The notes below the pieces were generated by a model, which worked only from the letters and a program-made list of their open reading frames with translations, was not told where the DNA came from and did not search any database. The position numbers and the translations under genes are program-made. Shown here piece after piece: positions 1 to 7,429 of a stretch of 64,000 nucleotides of DNA. This DNA is from Aminipila sp032051575 (GTDB lineage: Bacteria; Bacillota; Clostridia; Peptostreptococcales; Anaerovoracaceae): NCBI RefSeq assembly GCF_032051575.1, contig NZ_DAMBYD010000012.1:50929-114928 (forward strand), written 5' to 3'. The number at the start of each line of letters is the position of its first letter. The first letter of the stretch is position 1.

Positions 1-1905
1 TTCTTTATTTCTAGGTCTTGCTATTAAAATATCTTCCAGATAATTTCTAAACAACATTTCTAAGCTTGAAACCTCAACTGCTGAATCATGACCTGTTCTG
101 GCGATGTAATAATATCCAACGCCACCAATGACTGCGCCTAAAATAATCATCCAAATCTTAATGGAAGTATTCATCATATCCTTTAAATCATGAAACTCTA
201 ATACACCTGGGACTTTCTTTTTCTCACCAAATCCAAAATAAGTAAGATACGCAATAGCAAAGTAGGCTATTGGAAGTAGCTGTGCTACCTTAACTCCCCT
301 GAAAATGTCTATCTCAAGCATATAAGTAGTTGATGATATTGGTGATGCAGTCATCATGCCACCTATTAAAGAAACTAGAACACAAGCCACCAATGTCAAC
401 GTTGACAATACGATTAATTTAATTAAAGGCGTGTCAGGATTCAAAGTATCCCTGAATTCTTTACTCATTCTTGTAAATAAAGTTATTGCTAAGCAAGCAA
501 ATATTACAGCAGAAGAAAAACTCAACAAAAGTTCAAAGCTGTTCGGTATCACATAGGAAGCCCCTAAAGCGCCTATTGCTCCTAGTCCAAATAAAATATA
601 CTTCGGCCTTTTCTTTAGAGGTAAGAACAAACTAAGCAGAAGAACTGCTGCTGCTACACATCCAAATGACATGAAGAGCTTTAATATATAACTTACTTCA
701 TGATATCTCATAACTGAAGCAGAGCCATAAGTAAAGTTATGTTCATCCAATCTCTTATCAAGATTTGTAAACATATTCTTATATACATCCATATCAGTGA
801 TATAAGTAAATAAATCTTGGTTCTGTTTTATAGGTTTAAAATAAATAACCCTGATATTTCTCTCTGTAATGGCTCTGAATAAAGTATTTTCAATTTCTTC
901 TGCGCCTTCATATCCATAGAACTGATATCTATACTGAATATAATTCCAAACAGAGAAAACTCTTACTGTATTATAATCTGTATCTTTTGCAATTTCTTCA
1001 ACACCTTTTTGAAGAATATTCTGAAGCTGAGTCGTATTTTCAATTAGACCTATAGTTATATTATTATCCTTTATGTACTTTTCAGCCAGCTTAATACCAT
1101 CATCATATCCAATAACGCCTTCTCCACCTGCAATAAGATATTCAGGTGTAATTCCATATTTTTTATAACTTGCTATAACCGCTTTAGCATACTTCTCCCC
1201 ATTATAACCACCATAGCATAAAGTTCTTGGTATAATCTCAAGCCCAAGAGACTGCACTTTTTCAACCTTTTCAGGTAAAAGGCCTAAACTGATATACATA
1301 ATCTTAGAACCAACAATATCAGTTCTTTCAATAAAGCCACCCTTTTGAGAATTTGCTAATTTATATGGCTGGGAATATAAAGCTGTTTTGGAATCACCGT
1401 CAATGACCATGTATGCCGAATCACCAAAATCCATAGCAAAGTATTTGTTTTTTTCAAACCTGTCTTTTACAGCGTTTAAAACAAAATCTGCTGCTCTTCG
1501 TGAACTCATTTTAACAAGTACATCATATGAATCGTATCCGTGTTCTGTAAGCGCCTGAATAAATTCTGCAGGATAGTCCTGCTTCCAATCAGATTCCTTC
1601 GTGACTTCATCCATAGTTGTGCCGCTTACTTCCATATCGGTATCTTCCATTAGAGTCATTATACTTTCTTCCGAAAGCCCTATTTTAGTTATTTTCAGCT
1701 CGTCCCTAAACTGCTTTAGCCAATATGTAACGTCCTTATGGGACTGTTCTGCCATTAAGTCAAGTTCATTGTAATCCGCCACTATATCATAAGTTTTGTT
1801 ATTTCTCTCAATATTGATTCTATTTCCGATAGAAATTCCTGAAACAAGTATACAAACACAAATTACAATAATTAAAAATTTGTTTTCTTTAAAAAATGCC
1901 CTCAT
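1..1905 (-). CDS. DUF5693 family membrane protein (C-terminus beyond window)
   Basis: The reading frame is open from an ATG at 1905 to the window edge, so 635 residues are visible and the C-terminus is missing. A good ribosome site (TAAGGAG) precedes the ATG. One membrane segment lies at residues 8-25, followed by a long extracytoplasmic region with a segment resembling a sugar-hydrolase/deacetylase-like barrel, then at least five hydrophobic helices from about residue 400 onward. I recognise it as the DUF5693 family, which in clostridia often sits near cell-surface polymer genes; no biochemical role is established. It is the last visible gene of the mgtE-nnrD-mazF operon and follows the small secreted protein by 28 bases. 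Confidence 0.75.
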   Translation of the reverse strand, partial: MRAFFKENKFLIIVICVCILVSGISIGNRINIERNNKTYDIVADYNELDLMAEQSHKDVTYWLKQFRDELKITKIGLSEESIMTLMEDTDMEVSGTTMDEVTKESDWKQDYPAEFIQALTEHGYDSYDVLVKMSSRRAADFVLNAVKDRFEKNKYFAMDFGDSAYMVIDGDSKTALYSQPYKLANSQKGGFIERTDIVGSKIMYISLGLLPEKVEKVQSLGLEIIPRTLCYGGYNGEKYAKAVIASYKKYGITPEYLIAGGEGVIGYDDGIKLAEKYIKDNNITIGLIENTTQLQNILQKGVEEIAKDTDYNTVRVFSVWNYIQYRYQFYGYEGAEEIENTLFRAITERNIRVIYFKPIKQNQDLFTYITDMDVYKNMFTNLDKRLDEHNFTYGSASVMRYHEVSYILKLFMSFGCVAAAVLLLSLFLPLKKRPKYILFGLGAIGALGASYVIPNSFELLLSFSSAVIFACLAITLFTRMSKEFRDTLNPDTPLIKLIVLSTLTLVACVLVSLIGGMMTASPISSTTYMLEIDIFRGVKVAQLLPIAYFAIAYLTYFGFGEKKKVPGVLEFHDLKDMMNTSIKIWMIILGAVIGGVGYYYIARTGHDSAVEVSSLEMLFRNYLEDILIARPRNKE

Positions 1906-1933
1906 AAATATGTAACTCCTTATTCTTTAAATG

Positions 1934-2332
1934 CTACTGGACAGTATATGCACCTCTTACCATCACCCATATGTCTGTAACTGCTGTTATTCCTCTGCCA
2001 TCGTTTCTTGGAACCAGCAGCAGGTGGTTTGTTACCACCTGACTGCCAGTCATTAAATCAGTTCCAATAGTAAGATCAGAAACGCCGTTTGCGCCATTGT
2101 CAATAGCTGTGGCTTCGCCACTTCGCAAAATGATCTCTGATCCTTCTCCACCGATTAGCTTTTGTCCTGCCGTAAGACTTATAGGTGAGTATGAAGTTCT
2201 GCTATCTACATAAGTTTTAGTAACAACTGGATCTGATTCAGATCCAGGCTGATTTGTTGCAGCCATAGCAAATGAAATGCCAAGTACCATTACAAGTATC
2301 GTTACTATAGAAATTATTACGCTTTTCTTCAT
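1934..2332 (-). CDS. Small secreted protein of unknown function
   Basis: This is a 132-residue protein with a clean Sec signal peptide (positively charged start, hydrophobic core at residues 5-22, likely cleavage after AMAA at 22-25). The mature part is about 105 residues with no cysteines and no lipobox. It is rich in Gly, Thr and Val and contains a KTYVDSR segment near residue 40. I do not recognise a named family. A GGGAGG ribosome site precedes the ATG. It sits directly before the DUF5693 membrane protein, so the two may act together at the cell surface; that is inference from position only. Confidence 0.7.
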   Translation of the reverse strand: MKKSVIISIVTILVMVLGISFAMAATNQPGSESDPVVTKTYVDSRTSYSPISLTAGQKLIGGEGSEIILRSGEATAIDNGANGVSDLTIGTDLMTGSQVVTNHLLLVPRNDGRGITAVTDIWVMVRGAYTVQ

Positions 2333-2394
2333 ATCTTCCTCCCATTTCCCTTTTTGGTACTCATTTTGAGTACTGATTCTATATATGATTACAC

Positions 2395-2754
2395 CTAACT
2401 CATACTGTTGGGTGCAATTCCTAAACTAACGGTCAATGCCTCATTCACATTTGGAAGAAGCTCTTCATCAATGGCTCCAATTCTTTCTTTTAACCTTTTT
2501 TTATCAATTGTTCTAAGTTGTTCTAGGAGAACCACAGATTTCTTGCTTAATCCATTATCTTTAGCATCTATCTCAACATGCGTAGGCAGCTTTGCTTTAT
2601 TTAGCTGTGAAGTAACAGCCGCTACTATAATAGTCGGGCTATACTTGTTGCCTACATCGTTTTGCACTACAAGAACGGGTCTTATACCCCCCTGTTCAGA
2701 GCCTATGACCGGACTTAAGTCTGCGAAGTAAATGTCGCCTTTTTTAACTAACAA
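2395..2754 (-). CDS. MazF/PemK-family endoribonuclease toxin (EndoA-like)
   Basis: The product closely resembles Bacillus EndoA/NdoA: the N-terminal GDIYFADLSPV, the GSEQGGIRPVLV segment that carries the conserved catalytic arginine, PTHVEID, and LLEQLRTIDK are all present. These enzymes cut single-stranded mRNA at short sequence motifs. I place the start at the TTG at 2754, because it gives an N-terminus aligning with EndoA and lies 8 bases after GGAGAG; the GTG at 2763 would touch that ribosome site. No antitoxin of the EndoAI type lies between it and nnrD (only about 50 bases), so in this locus it is an orphan toxin gene. The partner may be elsewhere on the chromosome. Confidence 0.9.
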   Translation of the reverse strand: MLVKKGDIYFADLSPVIGSEQGGIRPVLVVQNDVGNKYSPTIIVAAVTSQLNKAKLPTHVEIDAKDNGLSKKSVVLLEQLRTIDKKRLKERIGAIDEELLPNVNEALTVSLGIAPNSMS

Positions 2755-2809
2755 GTCACTCACTCTCCAATTTTCAGTTAATCTCTTTCATAGATTTTCA
2801 TCTTATGTT

Positions 2810-3658
2810 TTATCCCAATGTTTTTTTTATAGCTAAAGCTGTCATTTCTGCAATATCGCCAGCTATTAGGCCATACTCACCGAAACGTTGTGCCCCTAAA
2901 TCACCTGCTAAACCATGCAGATATACACCCGCTTTAGCTGCATCTTCAGGTAAGAGCCCCTGACCAGAAAGTGATGTTATGATCCCTGTAAGGACATCAC
3001 CTGCACCGCCTGTAGCCATGCCAGGATTACCTGTAGTATTAGTATATGAATTTCCCTCTGGCGTTGCCACAATAGTCCCTTCCCCTTTTAGCACTACTAT
3101 AGCATTTGTTTTTTCTACCAGACGTGTTGATAGTTCCTGCCTGTCCATGGTCTTTGCGTTAGTAATATCAATAGATAGTAATCTTGCAGCCTCTCCAATA
3201 TGAGGTGTAATGATTACTTTGCATAAAGAATTTTTTAACTCTTCCTGCATATTATTTTTTGCAATTTGGTTCAAGCCATCTGCATCAAGAACAAAAGTCC
3301 CTTCATATTCTTGTAATATTTTCCTCATTAAGTCTGCATCTTCTAATTCCTCCCCTAATCCCGGACCAGCTGAAATAGCATCATAGTTTAGCTTGTCCAA
3401 ATTAAGAGACTTTCTAGAAACACAGGTTGCTTCAGGCACCCCTACCTGAACTATTGAAAAAATTTCCTCTAAAGTAGCTATTCGTACAAGACCAGCACCG
3501 CTTCGCAGTGCCCCTCTTCCGCACAAAACGGCAGCACCTGCCATTCCTAAGGACCCTGCAATCAAGAGAATTCTTCCACAATCACCTTTATGTATGTTTC
3601 TTTTTCGTCTCTTAATTACAGTATTTACATATTCTAAAGTAATTAAACCATCTTTCAT
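2810..3658 (-). CDS. nnrD: ADP-dependent NAD(P)H-hydrate dehydratase
   Basis: This 282-residue protein is the ribokinase-like YjeF C-terminal domain, which repairs damaged (hydrated) NADH and NADPH using ADP. Visible motifs are AGSLGMAGAA (34-43), SAGPGLG (96-102), VLDADGLN (123-130), TPHIGE (151-156) and the nucleotide/anion-hole loop GNPGMATGGAGDVLTG (210-225). The N-terminal epimerase domain (NnrE) found fused in many bacteria is absent, so the epimerase must be separate. It follows mgtE by 13 bases and is probably co-transcribed. The ribosome site before the ATG is weak (TAGG). Confidence 0.93.
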   Translation of the reverse strand: MKDGLITLEYVNTVIKRRKRNIHKGDCGRILLIAGSLGMAGAAVLCGRGALRSGAGLVRIATLEEIFSIVQVGVPEATCVSRKSLNLDKLNYDAISAGPGLGEELEDADLMRKILQEYEGTFVLDADGLNQIAKNNMQEELKNSLCKVIITPHIGEAARLLSIDITNAKTMDRQELSTRLVEKTNAIVVLKGEGTIVATPEGNSYTNTTGNPGMATGGAGDVLTGIITSLSGQGLLPEDAAKAGVYLHGLAGDLGAQRFGEYGLIAGDIAEMTALAIKKTLG

Positions 3659-3671
3659 AAAAAAACCTATA

Positions 3672-5048
3672 TTATATTCCTAATATGACTGATGCCATCA
3701 AAAAATAGGTAACCACCGAAATCATGTCTGTTAGTGACGCAATCATTGGAGATGCCATTAATGCAGGGTCAATACCTACTTTCTTGGCCATCATAGGCAG
3801 CATACTGCCTATTACCTTTGCTGCTATTACAATAACAAGCATAGAACCACACACTGTAAGTGCAATAGTAGGGCCTTGCCCATCCAGCCAGCAAATCCTC
3901 ACAAAATTTAAAGAACTTAAAATTAATCCTACTACAGTACTAATTCTTACTTCTTTCCACAGTACTTTGCCAAAATCGGAAAGGCTGATTTCATCCACCG
4001 ACATACCGCGAATTATAAGTGTAGCCGACTGTGACCCAGAATTACCTCCTGTCCCCATCAGCATCGGCAGATACGCAACTAAGCATATAACCTTTGACAG
4101 TACGTCTTCAAAGTTAGCTATAATTCCTCCTGTTATAACATAAGAACACATTAAGAGAAAAAGCCAAGGAATTCTGTTCTTCACATGGTGAAAAACGCTC
4201 ATATCTAAATATTCCTTATCCGAGCTATCAATAACCCCCGCCATTCTTTCAAAGTCTTCTGTGGTTTCTGCTTCAATTACATCTAAGATGTCATCTACAG
4301 TGATAATGCCCACAAGTCTGTTTTCTTTATCAACTACTGGAACCGCAAGGAAACCATACTTTTTAAATATTTCTGATACCTCTTCTTGGTCATCATAAAC
4401 GTTTACACTAACAAAATCAGTATGCATAAACTCAGATATATGCAAATTATCGTCTGCAATAACCAACGTTCTAAGGGAAACAATCCCTAAAAGAGTTCTT
4501 CCACTATCCTTTACGTAACACGTATAAACAGTTTCGCTGTCCATACCTTCTTTTTTTATATATGCTAATGCTTCTGCAACATTCATATCCTTTTGTAAAC
4601 TTATATAATCAGGAGTCATTAAGCTTCCTGCACAAGTATCTGGATAATTTAAAAATGTATTAATTAGTTTTCTTTCATCTTTTGGTGTTTTTTCAAGTAT
4701 TTTGTCCACTACATTTGCTGGCAGTTCTTCTAAAACGTCAATCATATCATCGAAAGCAAGTTCTTCCATTATAAAGTGCATTTCTTTATCCGTTATAGCA
4801 TTAATAATGGCTACCTGATCTTCAATCGGCAAATATGAAAACACTTCTACTGATACATTTTTGGGTAAGGTTCTAAACACAATTACGGACTTTTCTACAT
4901 CCAGTTCGCCCATAATGTCCTCAAGTATTTCAGCAATATCAACTGCGTTATTCTCAAGTAAAAGATTTCTTACCTTTCCATACCTTTTATTCTGTAGTAA
5001 TTCTAGAATTTCTGCTAGAGTTTCGTTTAATGTCTTTTCCTGTTCCAT
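3672..5048 (-). CDS. mgtE: Magnesium transporter MgtE
   Basis: This is a full-length 458-residue MgtE. It has a helical N domain (about 1-130), two CBS domains (about 135-265, with GIVSLRTLV and GIITVDDILDVIE), a connecting helix, and a C-terminal channel domain of five membrane segments containing the conserved MLMGTGGNSGSQSATL region. MgtE forms a homodimeric Mg2+ channel whose cytosolic domain closes when Mg2+ is abundant. It is the first gene of the operon, with a strong ribosome site (AAGGAGG). Upstream lies a roughly 200-base leader with a promoter and competing inverted repeats (see those entries), implying additional control at the RNA level. Confidence 0.95.
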   Translation of the reverse strand: MEQEKTLNETLAEILELLQNKRYGKVRNLLLENNAVDIAEILEDIMGELDVEKSVIVFRTLPKNVSVEVFSYLPIEDQVAIINAITDKEMHFIMEELAFDDMIDVLEELPANVVDKILEKTPKDERKLINTFLNYPDTCAGSLMTPDYISLQKDMNVAEALAYIKKEGMDSETVYTCYVKDSGRTLLGIVSLRTLVIADDNLHISEFMHTDFVSVNVYDDQEEVSEIFKKYGFLAVPVVDKENRLVGIITVDDILDVIEAETTEDFERMAGVIDSSDKEYLDMSVFHHVKNRIPWLFLLMCSYVITGGIIANFEDVLSKVICLVAYLPMLMGTGGNSGSQSATLIIRGMSVDEISLSDFGKVLWKEVRISTVVGLILSSLNFVRICWLDGQGPTIALTVCGSMLVIVIAAKVIGSMLPMMAKKVGIDPALMASPMIASLTDMISVVTYFLMASVILGI

Positions 5049-5073
5049 TGGAATTTACCTCCTTGTTCTATAT

Positions 5074-5138
5074 GGGGTAAATCCAAGCTAAAAATCATGA
5101 CAAATTAATAATTGCATGCAAAAACTGTAGATTTACCC
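5074..5138 (-). promoter_or_regulatory. Candidate switching leader structure upstream of mgtE
   Basis: In the mRNA sense, a GGGTAAATC segment (5138 to 5130) is perfectly complementary to GATTTACCC (5083 to 5075). The same GATTTACC can instead pair with GGTAAATT, which overlaps the mgtE ribosome-binding site (about 5053-5062). The two pairings exclude each other, which is the classical geometry of a translational switch. The leader does not match the M-box magnesium riboswitch consensus that I know. Pairing is seen in the sequence; regulation is inferred. Confidence 0.45.
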
Positions 5139-5153
5139 TGTATTTGTATTTCT

Positions 5154-5210
5154 TTAAAATTCTCCGCTCCGGACTCGGTCCAAGTTCCACAGTTGTTCAC
5201 ATCCTTTCAT
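5154..5210 (-). CDS. Possible 18-residue leader peptide in the mgtE 5' region
   Basis: A short open frame in the mgtE leader encodes MKGCEQLWNLDRVRSGEF and stops 16 bases before the first arm of the switching repeats. Its ribosome site is poor (AGTGTGATAA before the ATG). The same DNA can form a GC-rich hairpin (GGAC-CGA-GTCC core), so conservation here may reflect RNA structure instead of translation. Translation-coupled control of Mg2+ transporter genes by leader peptides is known in other bacteria (mgtL). I give this as a candidate only. Confidence 0.3.
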   Translation of the reverse strand: MKGCEQLWNLDRVRSGEF

Positions 5211-5254
5211 TTATCACACTGAATAATTATGTTATTTTTGCTCATAACTAATAA

Positions 5255-5284
5255 ATTATACTCCATTTTAGGGTATTATTGCAA
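5255..5284 (-). promoter_or_regulatory. Sigma-A-type promoter for the mgtE operon
   Basis: On the minus strand TTGCAA (5284-5279) is followed after 18 bases by a perfect TATAAT (5260-5255). Transcription would start near 5248, giving about 200 bases of leader before the mgtE ATG. The promoter lies just before the stop codon of the convergent-side neighbour's 3' end at 5294. Confidence 0.6.
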
Positions 5285-5293
5285 GCATTTGCT

Positions 5294-6385
5294 TTACTTG
5301 TTATTTATTTTACTTATACTTCTTAACATATTGTTTGCAAATTCAACGATGCGCCCCTCAATTCCTTCATTTTCCAATATAGTGTCAGGATTATTTGCAG
5401 TTTCCATCATGGCAAACCTGCCAGGGAGATAAAAAGTTTTATTCATATTAAGAGAACTTATTAATTGCTGTGCTACAATATCACTACCACTATATCCCGA
5501 TACAATGATTCCAAACAGTGCTTTTTCATAAAATCGATGGGTTCTAAATAATGCCGTTAAACGGTTTATAAAAGCAGCAATATTGGCACTGACCGCATCA
5601 TTATAATTTGGGCATACAAGTACTAATGCATCCGACTCTAAGATGGCTGGGTATACCTGTTCAGATATGATCCCGCCATAGAAACAAGTCCCCTTTTCTC
5701 CAAAATGCAGACACTGGCTATAGGGACAGCCAATACAATCTACAACTGCACCATTACGTAATGATATTTCTTTTATTTCACAGTTCATTAAATTATCCTT
5801 AATCTTATCCCATAAGATTAAACTATTGGAGGCATGCTTATTGCCGGCATGGAGCATTAGAATTTTAGGGGTGTCTTTTTTATTATACTGAAATGACATA
5901 ACCCTTTTTACCAATTCATGCCCAGATTCCATATAAGCACCGACGTTATCTGTGTCTAAATTTTTTGCTACAATGTTAAAATTTTGTAATGATTTTGTAC
6001 CTTCTACTAACGGCCTGCCAACAAACGTACAACCTGCCATATTGGCACTTAATACAAGCTCTCTGGCAAAAGATTTCGTGTATAATTCACTATTTCCATC
6101 AACAATTATTCCACCGACACTTCCTGCAAAACACAACCCTCTTTTTCTGATTTTCTTTAGGATGCCATACCATTCAAGGTTAATTCCTGATTCTCCAAGG
6201 GATACTGCAAAAACAATCCTTTTATTGGTAAAATCATATTCCTCAAATTCTTCCACTGTTGTAATTGTCTCAAAACCATATTCTTCTAAGCTTTTAGACA
6301 ATATACCTTTTAATCTTCCCGTTTTAATTTTTTCTCTGCAATAAGGCTTAATTAATACTAAGTCATACGTCCCTGTACACAACAC
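5294..6385 (-). CDS. Double flavodoxin-like NAD(P)H-dependent FMN reductase-type protein
   Basis: This is a 363-residue protein. The C-terminal half (about 175-345) has the features of the NADPH-dependent FMN reductase/flavodoxin-like family: ILMLHAGNKHASNSL, a Cys-containing loop CIGCPYSQC, and the flavin-binding style VLVCPNYNDAVSANIAAFINR. The N-terminal half (1-165) looks like a second, degenerate alpha/beta domain (GSVGGIIVDG near 88-97). It starts at a GTG 5 bases after GGAGG. It is the third gene of an operon with the dehydrogenase-like protein and the giant adenylyltransferase-like protein, which suggests redox chemistry on a nicotinamide- or nucleotide-linked substrate. Substrate unknown. 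Confidence 0.7.
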   Translation of the reverse strand: MLCTGTYDLVLIKPYCREKIKTGRLKGILSKSLEEYGFETITTVEEFEEYDFTNKRIVFAVSLGESGINLEWYGILKKIRKRGLCFAGSVGGIIVDGNSELYTKSFARELVLSANMAGCTFVGRPLVEGTKSLQNFNIVAKNLDTDNVGAYMESGHELVKRVMSFQYNKKDTPKILMLHAGNKHASNSLILWDKIKDNLMNCEIKEISLRNGAVVDCIGCPYSQCLHFGEKGTCFYGGIISEQVYPAILESDALVLVCPNYNDAVSANIAAFINRLTALFRTHRFYEKALFGIIVSGYSGSDIVAQQLISSLNMNKTFYLPGRFAMMETANNPDTILENEGIEGRIVEFANNMLRSISKINNK

Positions 6386-6401
6386 ACCCGCCTCCTTTAA
6401 T

Positions 6402-6439
6402 GACCTATCCCAATTTATAACATAAATTGATGGAAGGTC
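6402..6439. repeat. Dispersed hairpin repeat, copy 1
   Basis: The inverted repeat has outer arms GACCT/AGGTC and inner arms CAATTTAT/ATAAATTG with a 3-base loop. It lies between two genes of the giant-protein operon. The same arms recur at 25606-25643 and 25692-25729 and, degenerate, at 33213-33252. Confidence 0.7.
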
Positions 6440-6445
6440 TAGATG

Positions 6446-7411
6446 CTAAATAATATTCTTTAAATTATCATAAGCATTTTTTATTCTTAAAAAAAGTTTC
6501 TCTGGCAAAAGTACATCTTCAAGCTCAGTCCCATGCTCTGTCATTCTGTTTAGCGCCCCTACATAAGCCCCTTCCTTATCTTTTCCTATAAAGTTAGAAC
6601 TATAATGCCACTCGCCCCGTAATGTTAACAATATAGAAATTAGGCCGGAAGATAGTGCTGGCGCAATATAAGGTTTAAACCCAAAGTCTCTGACTTTTAA
6701 ATTTGAATCAACCGTTAACCTTGTCAGTTCTTGTGAAATTTCTTCATTGTAATTTAATATGCTGTTGGCAATTACAAGATCCTGTCCATGCGGGCCAAAA
6801 GCTCTGCCTTCTTTAAGATAACTCTCATATCGATTATCTTTTTTCGCATAGTATATTGCTCTGCTATTCATAACACCTAGGCCAAATCCCTGTATCTGCT
6901 CAGCTAAAAGCTTACCCTCTGCTGCCAGATAAGCCGCCTTACATAAAGGATCCACCGGATCTGATACCACAGCAAATAGGCCTTTAAAATCTTTATCTGC
7001 TGCAATCCTTGCATATTGATCTATAATTTTCTTATTACTTTCAAATTGAATCATCCTTACATCCTGCACCTTTTCGTCTACTGTTGGAACAGCTTTTGAT
7101 GCACAAAATATAAAAATATCACAATCAAATAATTCTTCCATTGTAATAATTTTAACATCAGGAAATTTTATTGAATCAAATGGAAATGCGATTTGATTCA
7201 TTTCCATCTCATATCGCTGGGACATTTGAGGGTTCATATCACAAATCCCTACACTTTCTACAATGTCACCGCCCATAAGCTTTAACCCTGTTAAAAGCAT
7301 TCCTCCTACATCTCCTAATGCTAGAATATTAACTGTTTTTTTATCTTTTAATAAAAATGGTACATAACCCTTAAAGCTAGTTCGATTATCTAAATCCGTT
7401 AATTTATACAC
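6446..7411 (-). CDS. Malate/lactate dehydrogenase-like NAD-binding protein
   Basis: This 321-residue protein has the fold signature of the L-lactate/malate dehydrogenase family: a Rossmann start NILALGDVGGMLLTGLKL (about 28-45), an acidic residue after strand 2 (GICDMN), VVSDPVDPLC in the position of the family's VSNPVD, and FGPHGQDLV, which carries a histidine in the place of the catalytic His. The substrate arginines cannot be assigned by eye, so substrate is unknown. The GTG start lies 18 bases after the stop of the giant gene with AGGAG upstream. The operon context (giant NaMN-adenylyltransferase-like protein before, flavodoxin-like reductase after) argues for a specialised pathway and not central malate metabolism. 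Confidence 0.72.
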   Translation of the reverse strand: MYKLTDLDNRTSFKGYVPFLLKDKKTVNILALGDVGGMLLTGLKLMGGDIVESVGICDMNPQMSQRYEMEMNQIAFPFDSIKFPDVKIITMEELFDCDIFIFCASKAVPTVDEKVQDVRMIQFESNKKIIDQYARIAADKDFKGLFAVVSDPVDPLCKAAYLAAEGKLLAEQIQGFGLGVMNSRAIYYAKKDNRYESYLKEGRAFGPHGQDLVIANSILNYNEEISQELTRLTVDSNLKVRDFGFKPYIAPALSSGLISILLTLRGEWHYSSNFIGKDKEGAYVGALNRMTEHGTELEDVLLPEKLFLRIKNAYDNLKNII

Positions 7412-7429
7412 CTTTGCATACTCCTATCA

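Noticed and set aside
5074..5210. M-box (ykoK) magnesium riboswitch upstream of mgtE
   Set aside because: The leader lacks the conserved M-box core segments that I know, so I list only competing inverted repeats and a possible leader peptide.
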